Assembly: GCA_015680685.1 (NCBI GenBank)
Contig: MNCI01018185.1
Location: forward strand, 32,166 to 88,423
DNA: 56,258 nt
Origin: Gnetum montanum
Taxonomy: Eukaryota; Streptophyta; Gnetopsida; Gnetales; Gnetaceae
Direction: 5' to 3'
Shown: positions 10,701 through 23,720 of the stretch, one piece after another
How positions within the stretch are numbered: the first letter of the stretch is position 1
Layout: the number at the start of each line of letters is the position of its first letter
Notes under the pieces: model-generated
The model's database searches: none
What the model was told of the DNA's origin: nothing
The model's input: only the letters and a program-made list of their open reading frames with translations
Program-made: the position numbers and the translations under genes

Positions 10701-12957
10701 GTTTGGCATTGTCATAGGGTGTGGTATAGGCCTACAATAAGGGGACAACTGATTCACATAGGGAAACAACATATAACACTATTGTGTGCATGATTTATCA
10801 AGATTGATTACAACATATCATTACAATCTTACATATTTAAGGGTAGGAATACATTTTGTTAGCATAATACATGACATTTGGGAATGATACCTAGGCCTAG
10901 AAGGCTATAGGATAAACTATCCAAGCCCATCCTAAGTTGAAGGGTTTAGGCCAATCAGGAGTAAAATACCAAAGTTGCATCATTCTATTCTAAAAAAGAC
11001 CTATCTCTACCTTAGCACATACATAGAAAACTGTTGCATTGCATCCACTGCAAGACTTCCACAAGAAAAAAACAAACTGGAACATGAATGCAATGATCGA
11101 ATGTTGTAGAACACTATCTAAGAATCCACCACCCATCATAATGAGATCTCAAGGCATTGGCCACTCCTGGGCCATCAGTTATTAATGGCCAAGGATATCA
11201 TTCTATACCATTTGCTAACCTAATATTTGTAAGGTCTAGGATAGACCATCATCCTTTGTTAGTGCCCACTCAACACAAAAAGGCAAACAAATCATGATGT
11301 ACCCATTGCTCCACCACAAAAAGGGTACTAATAAGTTCACAACCTAATGTTGGGATTCTAAGACCATGGAATCAATTCATGAAGGTTTCATGAGCACATA
11401 TCTTTCCCATAGACATAGTACTCACAGAATCAATTGAGGTCACCACTAGTTGCATATTTGTACTTGTGCTATTTGCAAGGCTGAGATAATAGCTTAGAAG
11501 CAAAGGAGTTAGCAGGAACATGATTAGAACATCAGCCTCATATAAAACCATCAAGCATGATCACACAATAGAGAAATATCAATCTCATAGCATCATAGAG
11601 AGAAAGACCTTAGTAACACGCATAAAGATCAATCATGCAAAACTTGATGGGTTAATTGGATACATCCACACAAAAGAATTTATTATGAGCCATACTAAGA
11701 GAGAGAGAATTTGAACACTCTCAAAATTTCTAAGATGCACATACAATAAATGTTCCTAGCCATTGACATTGGTTTCCACTAGGATCAAAATCTCAAAAAA
11801 TTCATAAGAGGCATGGGCACTAAAAAATCAATATCTCAACTCAAAACATAAGGAGGGAGACCAAGGTCTAGCCAACAATAGGTCTTAACATTGAAGATCC
11901 AATTCTCATGATGAAGAGAAACATCAAAGAGGATGCGTTCATAAGAGAAGACTCTCATCAAAAGAGGTGAGGTCTCAACAAGAACCATCAATAGGATGAC
12001 TTGCTCCAAAAGGTCTCAAAATAAAAATTGCCCAAAGAAATGTCACCAACCAAAGAAGTGATGCCACAAAACCAAGGGCAACATAACCAGGTTAAATGAG
12101 AAAATACAGCACTTGAAACATCTACAACAAGATCAACCATGCTCGAAGCACAAGAGGTCATCAAAACAAGGACCACAATAATTTGATCTTGGGATGACAT
12201 ACATAAAATGCATCCTCAACAATCCCAACAACAAGTCATCATCCAACATAGAGCACAGAGCCTTTCGTTACAAACAATAAACATGATGAGAGGGACACAC
12301 ATGTAGAATTTGAAAATGCACTCAAGGAAAGACCTGCCTACACAACTAGACAAGCATATAATTGCAAAAAAAAGCACAAGAAGTCTACCGATGACAATTT
12401 TTATCGATCCAAAAAAGGCTGACTAGAAGCATATGTCCAAAGGTCCTTCATCCTAAGGTAATTGGGAACCAACATGTCCTAGTTTGTGATTGCCACACTC
12501 CTTGTATCTAAGGTAAGTGGGGGTGCAAGGATACTACATCTTGCATAGTCAAATCAATGTCATCTTGATACATGTCATCCCAAATGAGCCATTGGAAATT
12601 AGAGATGAGAGCTTCTTGAGCAACAACAATTTATAAGTTACCTACAGAGCTTTCCTTTGCCATATCAAAGTAAAACCATAGCTAGTCCAACCACAAGTAA
12701 ATTAGTGGAGGACAACACCACAACATAGTTGAATACAACCTCTAGTAAGAACAACATACATCAATTTCTCACATCGTAGCATCAATCCCATAATGAAAAG
12801 CTTAAGAGTCTTACCATAAGGTAACTATTCAAAGGATACTTGAGGATATGATCACATATCACTAGGATATATATCCAGAAGAACCATAAATATGAAACCT
12901 TGACTGTATACCACTACTAGAGGATAACATGCTTATTACAACATGATACAAAAATTA
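7779..12957 (-). other. Element F internal region
   Basis: About 5.2 kb with only short ORFs on both strands. On the minus strand near 12464-12510 a reading YKECGNHKLGHVGS faintly resembles a gag zinc knuckle (C-x2-[C]-x3-G-H) with key cysteines lost. Nothing else is recognisable. Confidence 0.45.
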
Positions 12958-12967
12958 TTTGATACCA
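12958..12967 (-). other. Element F primer-binding site (tRNA-iMet type)
   Basis: Reads TGGTATCAAA on the minus strand, against the common TGGTATCAGAGC. It lies about 10 nt from the proposed LTR edge, slightly farther than usual; the LTR might instead end at 12970. Confidence 0.55.
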
Positions 12968-12977
12968 CTTGCAACAA

Positions 12978-13545
12978 TGTTGCCCAAACATTATTCATCA
13001 CACCAAGGAATTAACTAAGATCTAATGGATCTAGGGTGCAACACTTGGGAAATATGCCTCTAAATAAGCAAGCAACCCCTGGAAGGGAGTGAGTGGTACA
13101 ACAACTTCTTAACAAGAGAGAGTACACCTCAAGGAGAACCTCTAAACTCCAAATGAGGACTTAGCAAACAAGTACACTTGAAACCTTGTAGACATCATCG
13201 ATGAAAGGGGAGATGATGCATCTACAAGGGGCACCTCATCCCCAAACCCCTCATGATCTAGTATAAGGTTTAGCAAGGCACCACACTAGAACTACCCAAT
13301 CTTGGCTGCCTACATATCTATGACCATTGTAGAATTAGGGCCAGTTAGTTCTTCATGTAAGGGTAGTATGAAGAGGACTTAGGGAGGGATGCAATAGGAG
13401 GGAGTCCTATTACTAGCTTGGTATTTCCAAGCCAAGATGGATTTTCTAACATTTGAGTACCACTCAAGGGCACGTTAGAGTGTTCCATGGTTTTTGAACC
13501 ATGGGGAGAGACTAGGAGAACCTCCATCCTAGGACCTCTCTCACA
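12978..13545 (-). repeat. Element F 5' LTR
   Basis: Partner of the repeat at 7215-7778. On the minus strand it starts TGTGAGAGAGG and ends GGGCAACA. No clear TATA box could be assigned. Confidence 0.8.
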
Positions 13546-13550
13546 ACAAG

Positions 13551-15247
13551 AGTCTAGCTAAGGAAATGATTGAATGGTATCATAAATGTGATTAGTGTGC
13601 ACATTTATAATGGCAATGATTACATTAGTGTTAATGCACATGAACCAATACATCCTAAGTTGTGTTGATGGTGATATGTTAATGGGGTTAGAAAGAGCCT
13701 TAAAGGAAGGATCTTTAATGAAGATTTATAGAATCATTTACGTAAATTAAAAATAAAATTATAAAAAAATAAGCTTGTAATATAGCTACAAATAATTCCA
13801 AATTATTACTACAAAGATGATTAATTGAGAATCAAGATCACCTATAAAATACATAATATTATTCATACATAGCATAGTCCATGCAAACCCACTTAAAATC
13901 TTTACTAAACTATGACTAGCCATTGTATTAGAAAATATATTTGTTCCTAACCTTAATGTGTGGAAATAATAAGAGATTAGCTCAAGGAGTACTAAGAAAG
14001 GTACTAATGGTAGTGGTACTTTAGAGAGTAATATGAAGTTGAAAAAATGAAGCTTGTTGATATGAAATCCCACTATAATAATTCCAATAAAAAAATGATA
14101 GATCCAAAGTAATGATAAAATGATTTATCATTGTAAAGCTATATGGTATCATACCCTAGATATTACAAAATAACAAAAAAGTAAAAGTGAGTAAGATGCA
14201 AGTGAAAAAATGTTTCTTAACATTTCTAGATAGACCACCTATTTGTTCATTCACCAAGTTCAACACAAAATCAGAAATAAGCTCTACCAAGTATTACTAG
14301 GCATTTGGTACTAAGTTCCCCCCTTCATTATTAGTAATAGAATGGAAAATCAAGAGAAAAACTAAAATAGTTAGTGCCATAAACAAAGAAGAATTTGTGA
14401 ATGAAAAATACAAGTTTCCTAGATTCATAGGAATCAATGGGATAATGAAATTTATTCAACTGGGCTAAAAGACATAGAGTAGTAATGTTTTTTTCATTTC
14501 TCAATAATTACTTGAAGAGGATGAACTTAAGTTTAACCTTATTGTTAGATAAGTGAAAACATAGATATATCTATATATGTTATTTTTTATTGATGAGAGA
14601 GAAGAGCTCGAAGGGAGGATCTTGAGTCATAGGCTTGATCTATTACACAAGCTTGTTGTAGTCTAGTAGTTTGATCTTCTTCATATATGTAATAACACAC
14701 ATATGTGCAACTTCTAGGGTTGAGAACAAAAAGGATGAGGGAATGATTCTTGTCATATGTTGACCCTGCTATATGGAATCCATCATACATTGATCACACT
14801 ATGATTATACAATATTATTTAGTAATTATGATAGAATTGGCGTTAGTGGTATGTATTTCCTTTTCAAATGCTAATTGCTTTATGATTAATTCACACGACA
14901 TGATTAGATAGATTTTGAGGAAAGGATAGTATATATATGATTTTGAATCTATCATATGTTGAGTGCCACATAAACTAGTACTTGTTATGTATGTAGGAGA
15001 ATGGCACTCCAAATTACAATGAGAAGTAGGATTGAGAGGGTTCTTAACACACTAAGGTATGAGAAGTTGTTGGCACATTTTGGCCATTTTATGGAACAGA
15101 GATATGAGACGATTGAAACCATGGCTCAAGTCTAAAGAATTCCACAACAGTTAACTAACCACAAAGTTGGAATAGAAATGAAATTCAAGAGGATGTAGTA
15201 TAATGTTCTTATTGCGGCTACTCATGTTGTTGAATTGAATGTTTTAA
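13551..15247. other. AT-rich DNA without recognised genes
   Basis: Only short unconvincing ORFs. A 44-codon open stretch at 15001-15135 (ending YETIETMAQV) just upstream of the xanthine dehydrogenase fragment may be part of the same decayed insertion, but I cannot identify it. Confidence 0.4.
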
Positions 15248-15472
15248 AAATCAAGGGATGATGACATTGCAATTGGGAATGTTAGCATGAGGGTTTATCT
15301 AGAGTCAAAAGCAAATGGTGTGTCAATTGTAGATATTTCTCTAGCTTATGGTAGGGTAGCTCTAGTTACTTTATCTATAATAAAGACACGAGAGTTTCTT
15401 ATTGGAAAGCCATGGACATTTGATACTTTTGAGAATGCTTTCAAAATGCACAATTTTCAAAGACACATGGAT
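15248..15472 (+). pseudogene. Xanthine dehydrogenase exon fragment
   Basis: Xanthine dehydrogenase is the molybdenum/FAD enzyme that oxidises hypoxanthine and xanthine to urate in purine breakdown. The plus-strand reading contains RDDDIAIxNxxMRVxLE, then SLAYGxVAxxTLSxxKTxEFLIGKPW, which follow the conserved end of the FAD-domain segment of plant enzymes in the right order and spacing. The family residue before MRV is normally G, here S, and the usual YGGVAP motif reads YGRVAL. A TAA lies in frame just upstream (15245-15247). The following DAPGGM...RKSL motif of the family is absent, so only about 75 codons of a protein of more than 1300 residues survive. It is a decayed gene fragment, perhaps carried by a transposon. 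Recognition is from memory of the family, not from a search. Confidence 0.6.
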
Positions 15473-15479
15473 AGGTTGG

Positions 15480-16280
15480 CTTTGTGCAAATTTTGAAGAG
15501 AATGGGAAGTCCTAAATTGATGCAAACCCAGGACAATACCCGAAATCCAACCGAACGTCATTTTTCAGGTAGCATTTGGAAGAGATACTGGACACTTCCA
15601 GCCATGAAATAGATGATATCAGAGGTTGCAACTGTACCAGTAACATTCAGTCACAACCCAAAACCCAGAAACAGAAAGAATAATCATTATTCCTAGTGCC
15701 AATGAGGTGTTAGCCTAGTGAATTTTTTTTTTTAAAAAGAAGAAAAGCCATTGGCAGCCGATGAAGAATAGTGGGGGTCTCCCAACGAGAAAAGTAACCT
15801 GACACGAGTGAGCCATGCTCTCGTAGGGCCAAAAATGTGGCAAAATTAGGAACACATCAGTCGAAAAAACAAATGTGGCTTCCAACAGTTCTAGCAAACA
15901 CCACACCATGAAACGAAATAACAACAATACAGTCGCCTATCAACCCCACTCCGCTTTTGCCACAACTTCACTACAAAAATGATTCTTGTACCCGTCCCAT
16001 CTCAAAGGCAACCCATTCTCACCATCATCCACGCCATTCTTCCATCCAAAATCTGTGAAAATGGCCAAGAAATACGGTGGGCACCGGCGGAGAGGATGGT
16101 AGTGGCACCGTCACGGCATTGTCTATATATGCCGATGGAAACGCACGACCGCAGCGGTCACGAAAATGGCCATGGTGTTGGTGAGGCCATGAGGGTTTTT
16201 CGCAGGTTTCTGCAGCAAGGGTTTAGGGTTACAGAAATTCACAAATTTGCTAACTTAATAGAGCGTCGCCACTGAACACC
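15480..16280. other. No convincing gene; possible leader of the next pseudogene
   Basis: The second half (15940-16280) is richer in G and C than its surroundings and stays open from 15979 to 16275 in one frame, but the translation resembles no known protein. It may be the 5' flank or leader of the coding-like stretch at 16281. Confidence 0.3.
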
Positions 16281-16839
16281 ATGTCAATGGCACAGTTCTT
16301 GGCGCTTCTGGAGTGCAACAATCTTGCCTCGTGCATAACCTCCTTCTACACCATCACAGACCTTCTCTGTGGAGGCCGTGTTTACACTGTCACTGACCTA
16401 GATCGCGATTTTGCAAACTACCATGGCAAGGAATTCAACTCATACAAGAGAAACGATTTCCAAAACTACTCCCTCGACAACAACGACTGGTTCAGTAGCT
16501 ATGACACACAGCCATGGCAGCAGCAGAGCAATGAACCGATGGCAACGAAAATCGCGTATGGGCTAGAAAAGAACAAAAGAAGCTATGGTTCCTATAGCAG
16601 GACGACGATGGTAGTATTATTCCGATGGAGGACAACATTGTGGCTCAAGATGGTGCTAGCAATTTTTCGAGCATTATTGATGCTATCAAGGTGACCCTAA
16701 TAATAGCATAGATGTGCATATCATCTATGAGAAAGTAGGAGTTTACCAGGAGTATGTTTTGGTGCCCAATTCTAAGAAGAATAAAGATGTAACGCCATTC
16801 GGTACATGGCCAGAGAGGCTGCAGATTAGGAAGTGTTAA
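16281..16839 (+). pseudogene. Unidentified frameshifted coding-like stretch
   Basis: A 137-codon ORF (16281-16694) with higher GC than its neighbours starts MSMAQFLALLECNNL and becomes rich in Asn, Tyr, Asp and Ser. From about 16601 a different frame looks more protein-like (DDDGSIIPMEDN...SSIIDAIKV), and from 16684 a third frame reads on (VYQEYVLVPNSKKN, then TPFGTWPERLQIRKC) to a TAA at 16837-16839. Changing frame twice with sensible composition on each side suggests a gene broken by two small indels, not chance. I do not recognise the family. It could also be an exon of a transposon protein. Confidence 0.35.
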
Positions 16840-17362
16840 ATATTTTTAATGGTTTTTTAACCAAGTATAAAGATCACATGTGGTCCCCGGAATGTAGATT
16901 AATTCCATCAAGTTAGGAACCAATAGATATATATTTATTATGATTACTATCNAGACAAAAATATTTGCAATATTGATATTTTAAATATCACATTACATTT
17001 AATAGCATAAAACTCTCCTAATTTTATGCATAACTTCCTAACTCCTTAACTACATAACTTCCTCCTAGCTTGTTGGGCAAGTAATCTTCTAATTGGTTGG
17101 CCAAGTTACTTGGGAGAGAAGTTAGGTGAGATACTTTTAAAATATGTAACTTCCCTACCTACCTTGGAACCCTATAAAAAAGCTTCAGGGGTCAAGGAGG
17201 AAGGAGATCATGGGGGGAGCTCAAAATTTGGAATCTCAATTCTAAGGGGGGAAAAAAGAAGAAGGAAGAATCTCAATTGGAATATCAATTTTTTAGGACT
17301 TTTGGGAGGTCTCATATATCACACTTTTGAGAAGACATTGGGATCACACTTGGGCTCTCACT
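16840..17362 (+). promoter_or_regulatory. Promoter-like or LTR-like sequence before a gap
   Basis: TATAAAAA at 17173-17180 follows CCTACCTTGGAACCC and precedes a purine-rich leader (17190-17275). The layout resembles an LTR promoter and leader, but a partner repeat cannot be tested because sequence is missing after 17362. Confidence 0.25.
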
Positions 17363-18190
17363 NNNNNNNNNNNNNNNNNNNNNNNNNNNNNNNNNNNNNN
17401 NNNNNNNNNNNNNNNNNNNNNNNNNNNNNNNNNNNNNNNNNNNNNNNNNNNNNNNNNNNNNNNNNNNNNNNNNNNNNNNNNNNNNNNNNNNNNNNNNNNN
17501 NNNNNNNNNNNNNNNNNNNNNNNNNNNNNNNNNNNNNNNNNNNNNNNNNNNNNNNNNNNNNNNNNNNNNNNNNNNNNNNNNNNNNNNNNNNNNNNNNNNN
17601 NNNNNNNNNNNNNNNNNNNNNNNNNNNNNNNNNNNNNNNNNNNNNNNNNNNNNNNNNNNNNNNNNNNNNNNNNNNNNNNNNNNNNNNNNNNNNNNNNNNN
17701 NNNNNNNNNNNNNNNNNNNNNNNNNNNNNNNNNNNNNNNNNNNNNNNNNNNNNNNNNNNNNNNNNNNNNNNNNNNNNNNNNNNNNNNNNNNNNNNNNNNN
17801 NNNNNNNNNNNNNNNNNNNNNNNNNNNNNNNNNNNNNNNNNNNNNNNNNNNNNNNNNNNNNNNNNNNNNNNNNNNNNNNNNNNNNNNNNNNNNNNNNNNN
17901 NNNNNNNNNNNNNNNNNNNNNNNNNNNNNNNNNNNNNNNNNNNNNNNNNNNNNNNNNNNNNNNNNNNNNNNNNNNNNNNNNNNNNNNNNNNNNNNNNNNN
18001 NNNNNNNNNNNNNNNNNNNNNNNNNNNNNNNNNNNNNNNNNNNNNNNNNNNNNNNNNNNNNNNNNNNNNNNNNNNNNNNNNNNNNNNNNNNNNNNNNNNN
18101 NNNNNNNNNNNNNNNNNNNNNNNNNNNNNNNNNNNNNNNNNNNNNNNNNNNNNNNNNNNNNNNNNNNNNNNNNNNNNNNNNNNNNNNNNN
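17363..18190. other. Assembly gap (828 N)
   Basis: Unknown sequence. Long ORFs spanning it are artefacts. A single undetermined base is also present at 16952. Confidence 0.99.
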
Positions 18191-21147
18191 TTACATTTTT
18201 CACAACCACACGCCGCAACAGCACACACACATACTCACATTAACTACTGAGTTTATTTGGAGGTATCTGGGCCTTGGTGTTGCCAGAGACCAGCAGACAC
18301 CTAAATCCTGTTCGAGGACACTCGTTGGTGGTTGCATCCCAAACGGTCACCAACAGAAGTGTTATGCCAATATTAAGGCATAGCAAGAAACATTTAAGGG
18401 TGTATACATATTGTCTCTTAATAAAGAAACCCATGTGTATGATAGTGTTGGAATAGTTGTTTACTATGGGAAAAGAACAACAAAGCAGATAATAGAAATA
18501 TAGGTTAAGATTGCTGAGGTCCAAACATTAGTGAAGATGTATAAGGGTTCATTAATCCTAAATATCTTCATCAATGAATTCATTATGGATACATCTACTA
18601 CAATGAAATATGATATAGTATCAACAACCTCTAAGAAGAAAATAGGAAACATTGTCACATAAATCAAATAAATTCTATCTAGTTGGCAAAATTAAAGAAC
18701 CATCTTGGTTATAACACTAATGAGAAGGAAGGTTAAGTAACCATACTAAATATATAATGATAAGAAGCTAATACTAGATGCTAGAAAAATAGCTACTTAA
18801 CTATTTTCATCAAATAATAAACCAAACATTAAACTAATTGTGGATATGGAGAGATAAATAAAGAAAGAGGAAAAGATAACTGAACTTGCCAATGAGACTT
18901 ACAATCTTATGGAAGCTTTTAATCAATATTTCATTTCTTTTGCAAATGAGCTAGTTAAGGTCAACATCAAAAAATGCATTCCTACTCTAGAAACATTTAG
19001 AATATGCTATTTTAATTAGTCATATGTTAACAATCTCGTGGATATCTTTACTAGGAATATGATAGCAAGTATGCAAGAGTGCATTTTGATGTCAATGAAA
19101 ATTAGTACGGCTAGGCCATTCTCTACAAGAATCATTGTTAAGCTTCAAGATGAAACGGTGGGCTTTTGGATCCTTGGTGAAAAGCATATAATTGAAGTAG
19201 CAAAAAAGTTGTTGCAAAGGAAAGATATCAATGCACTTGCTTGTCAGTGATTTGAAGAGAGGTAATGTTTGATAACATTAACTAAGACATTTTAAATATG
19301 ATTTTATAACATGAAGAAGCTTACTATAAAATGTAGATAAGCAAGAATACTATCACCTGATATACTAATAGATGTTATAATGAAAATATGTAAAGATAAA
19401 AATGATAGTCAAAAGCTATACTACAATTCATGCTATGTTGAGAAGATTTGATATGTACTATTGTCAAAATAATAATTCATTCAGCACTATTAGAAAGCAT
19501 GTAAACAATAATATCATAAGAGCATGTAATGGTTTAATACAAAATTTCAGGTACGAAGTGTGTGATTGATTACTTTATTTAGCTTTTCATAGCATACTAT
19601 GAATGATAATAACACATGAATTCAATCATTTATAGATGTATAAAAAAAGGGCTCTATAGAAATGTAGGCTTTTTCTTCAACTATTCAATGATTGTTATAA
19701 TAGATGAAAGTAATTTTTTGAAATTTTTCACATAGGGCAACTAGAAAGTTACCCCCATTTATCAAATGATGGGGTCTACATAGAAAATAGTTTGAAGTTT
19801 TTGATACTAAATGTCTTCCAACCATGATGTGTATTAATTCAAGATAAGCATAAGGATGTGGCCAAAAAAATTAAAAATGGAGAAATATCTCAAGAACTTA
19901 AGAAAAAAAAGACAATAGAAGAAAAGAAAAGATCACAAAGTTGCAAAAAATGGAAGATTATTGTAATGAGTTGAAATGACTTCATGCTTTAAAGATAGTA
20001 CTTATGGATTTTTACAAAAGATATGACTTTGCAAGATGAAGAGATCTATAGTCTTGAAATGTTCAAAAGAAGTATTAGCTAGATTAGAAAATGAACGATG
20101 AATTGCTTACTAGACTAGACTAGAGACTAGAGGTGAAATACTTACTCTAGAGGCATAGTGTGTATTATTTCATTATCTATGTATAATATCTTTTGATAAC
20201 CTTGATGCTAAATTCAAAATTATGGAGAAGGGATTCTTAGTTGACTAGCAACCACTATAAAATTTAAACTTATGTCTTTATAGGATTAGAGATGATCTTT
20301 CAATTGCTAGTAAAGAATTATATATTTTAGACTTTGAGAACATTTAGAAAGAAAAGCCACCCCTAATATTTGAAGCTTTATTTAGGCGAATTTAGTAGAT
20401 TACTATAATTGAAACTATTCTTCTTGTCAATATCTTGGATGACTATTGGCACAATTTGTATAGATTCCATGAGAAGTACAAGGAAAGGGTTCTTGAAGGT
20501 ACAAGTTTGAGCATGAAAAAGAATCACTAGTATATGAAGAGCCAAATGTATTTGCTGGTTTTCTTCACATTCAATACCACAATAATTAACTATACTAAGG
20601 ATATAGATAAATATGCATGTTGTACACATACATCTATAGTTGAAGAGGGTAGTCTTCTATCACTAAAGACATTGTTATGGTATGAGGATGAAAAAAATTT
20701 TATTTCAAATCACATCAGTCTTATGCATTTTAGTCTTAGATCCTAGAATTGTTTACTTTCAAAAGGAATAGATGATGATTACTTTTGTTAATATTTTATG
20801 TCTCCAATGTGGCATGAATCTTTTACAAGAGCTAAAGAAAATTGTATTTCTTGGTATAGTATTAATACAAGCAACAGAAAGTGTTATGCTATTATGGAGA
20901 TTGGTTAAAGAAATAAATATGAGTAACTTAATTGGTGGTAAGCCTGTAGAGCCTAATGAGGATGTACAAGGAACAAAAAAAGTAATTCTTAGTACTATAT
21001 CATGAAGGTAGGCTACATTTACTAAAATTAAGGTTAACATTTGCGATGCTAAGTAGCGTTAGGTAATGTATTTATTACAAAACAATGTTATTTTATATAT
21101 GTATTAATAAGTTTAAACATGAAATAATCTATTAACTATTTGAAATA

Positions 21148-21263
21148 TGAATAAGGGTAAAAAGGCTGCTAGAGATAATGAAGGCGAGGATGAGATTGAA
21201 GAGTTCCTACATAGAGATCCTTTCTTGGAGTATGACATTACTAATCAGGTGTCAACATCAAAG
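21148..21263 (+). pseudogene. Possible exon of an unidentified gene
   Basis: An open stretch beginning ATGAATAAGGGTAAAAAG gives MNKGKKAARDNEGEDE, then an acidic and hydrophobic run, and ends at TCAAAG|GTAAGAG, a textbook 5' splice site (GT at 21264). A pyrimidine-rich CCAAATAG near 21357 could be the matching 3' site, but the next open stretch soon meets stops. It may be a remnant of an old gene or transposon. Confidence 0.2.
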
Positions 21264-22309
21264 GTAAGAGAAATAATATGCATTTTAGGATGAATATATA
21301 AAAGAATGGAATAATAAATATATGAATTTCTTATTTTAATTACTTTTTCCAAATAGGTAATTAGTAATGTTCAACTCTTCAATCACTTAAGTTATCATAG
21401 TTACTTGAATTGGAAACACATGGAGGAATGGGTGTTGTTGACACAACAGAGTCAATAGCAAGGGAATTGAAGCATGCACTACATGTGACAAGAAAAATAA
21501 AGATAATTAGTCAATCCCAACATCCAAATTGAATTATCATCCACATTTAATTAAAAAAATATTAATTAATTTATTATAAGTTTTGAAAAAATTTGAAAAA
21601 AATATGAAAAAAACATTATGTAGATGGAGGAATCCATAATAATGAATTTTGAAAAATTGGCAAGTAGTGTTAAGGAAGCATAGGTAATATCATGCTTGAC
21701 TATATGCATATCCATTTTTATTCTTCATATTTTTTTGTATAAATATATATATGAAATTGTCAAGTAGGAGGGAGAACCATGTAATTAGGAAAGGCCCACT
21801 AAAAAATCAAAATAAGGTAAAGAAATTAGAAGGAGAAAAATCATCAATAAATTTGACACATATCACTTACATGGTTTTAGAATTAGATTTTTCTTATGTT
21901 TATGTAAGAATAAAAGCATAATTTGAGTATATGATCTTTTGGAAAAAATCAAAACAATAGAGTTCAATATCAACATTGTGTGATGAAGATAAGGTTCAAA
22001 AACAAATACTAAAAATAGACAAATAAGCTTATAAGAAATATTCATGTGGCTGTAAATCCTATAAAAACATGATAAAGTGAACATTCATAATTGACTCTAT
22101 CTTGATTCCTTGGAATGTAGGTGATATAAACCCTAAAAAAATATTATTTTTTACAAAGTACAAAGTAAATATCCTTCATTATTTATTCAACATCTTACGT
22201 GCTTACTCTTTAGTAAATATACTTTTGATATACTTAATCTATGTATTTTAAACAGTTTTGTTAATAATATATCTATTATATGTGTAGTTAGATTTCATTG
22301 TGCGGGTGT

Positions 22310-22990
22310 GCTATGACTACGAACTTTCATATCATAGCATTGCTGTGCTATGATAATAGGCTAGTAATTAACAATAGGTATAGAGAGTCATGATATATTT
22401 CATCGAATGGCCACTCAATGATAGTAGAATTGAACTATTGAGACTAGCATGCTATGTCAAATGCCTATAAATTCATAAAATTATTGTGTAATGATAGAGA
22501 AACTAATGATTGCACATATCAGATCGTGACTATGTTATAACAAGGAGAACACTTAAAAATTTTTTCATTTTGTTATTTTGTACATGTAACATTTGTTACC
22601 TTTGGGTAATGGAAGTTAAATAGTAGTCATTTGCAAAGTTTTCATAGTGATATTTAACTACTAACTTCAAAGTCATAGCACAATCATGCTATGAGAACAT
22701 ATTTAGAATTAATAAAAGCCTTAAGTAACAATGACATATGTCATAGCCCAACCACACAATGATAGAAAACTTAAACACTTAATACTAGCATGCTATGTCA
22801 ATTACTTGTGACATCATAGAATAACTGTGATATGATAGAGAATCCATCGAACACTCACATCATATCATGATAGTGCTATGATGAAAAATGAATAGAAAAA
22901 ATTTCATGAAGGGAAATCGTTAATGTGTTACTTTACATAGGTAACATACATCTTCTTTGTTAGATGGGAGATGACTAGTAGTCATTCCCT
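22310..22990. repeat. Two imperfect tandem units with CATAGCA/TGCTATG palindromes
   Basis: Two units of about 340 bp share, in order, CTAGCATGCTATGTCAA, a TGATAGAGAA block, a GTAACAT block and TAGTAGTCATT. The palindrome TCATAGCA-CAATCA-TGCTATGA lies at 22673-22694 and CATAGCATTGCTGTGCTATG at 22333-22353. It could be a foldback transposon remnant or a decayed satellite. Confidence 0.5.
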
Positions 22991-23622
22991 AAGTTGAAAT
23001 AACAATATTTAACAAATACAACTAATGTAATTAAATCATATTAGTATCATTATAAATCATTAATGAAACTAGGGACTATTAGTGAAACTAAAGATATAGT
23101 TAACATTGATTTTGCATTAATAAAAGAAATATCTTATTGTTATTTAGATAATATCAATTTCATGCCTACTTATTAGCATTATATATGACTTCCTATAGGA
23201 TAAGTTATATCATTTAGAGATCAATATAAAAAGGCTTGAACTCTTACTTCACTAGAAATAGTGGATGAAAAATGCAATATTTTTGGTGACTAAGAGAGAA
23301 AAATGGTTGAGAAAGCACTTCCAAATAAATTTTTATGCATAGATCTACTATACATGAGTGGTGAGGTTATTATAGGGACCAACGTAGCAAGTCTAAGGCT
23401 AAGGAAAGAAATAGAATATACTATTTCCAAGTATTATTCATACATGGTTGAACTAAGGCATGAATAATGTGGATCATACTATTTGTTTGATCCATCAATG
23501 TTTTAGTTTCTTTATAACTATAGAGGTAGAAAACCAGAAATGAATAACATAGATTTATTTGAGGACTATGCTTTATATTTATCTAAGGAAAGGGAAATGA
23601 CAATGGAGAACATAATCACATA

Positions 23623-23720
23623 TGATATCGCATCCCATACAATATCGTGTACATGATATCGCGTCATCCCCTGCGATATCGCATATGTGATATCGCGGTG
23701 CACCACCAAGTCTATAAATA
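23623..23720 (+). promoter_or_regulatory. GATATC array and TATA box of the C 5' LTR
   Basis: Five cores (GATATC or AATATC) lie between 23624 and 23695. Two pairs are exactly 14 bp apart (spacers GTGTACAT and GCATATGT); the others are 17 and 20 bp apart. TATAAATA follows at 23713-23720. Confidence 0.7.

Larger units (their letters stand above)
7215..13545 (-). mobile_element. Element F: old LTR retrotransposon without recognisable genes
   Basis: Two direct repeats of about 565 bp (7215-7778 and 12978-13545) flank 5.2 kb. Beside the right repeat, TTTGATACCA (12958-12967) is the complement of a tRNA-iMet primer site, so the element reads on the minus strand and the right repeat is its 5' LTR. 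A purine-rich tract (AAGGGAGAAT on the minus strand, 7779-7790) lies beside the left repeat, as expected for a 3' LTR. The repeats begin TGTTGCC and end CTCACA (CTCATA in the left one). The flanking pentamers are AACTA (7210-7214) and AACAA (13546-13550), a 4/5 target-duplication match. I found no protease, RT or integrase motif on either strand, so it is either very decayed or a long non-coding derivative. Whether it is copia or gypsy cannot be decided. Confidence 0.75.
18191..23617. other. AT-rich decayed DNA without recognised genes
   Basis: Several stretches read like eroded coding sequence: 19038-19250, 20534-21005, and 23320-23617, which is interrupted by element C. None matches a family I know. 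A possible exon at 21148-21263 and a palindromic repeat region at 22310-22990 are listed separately. Confidence 0.4.

Noticed and set aside
17110-18243. Long ORFs on both strands
   Set aside because: They run through 828 N; the apparent length is an artefact of the gap.
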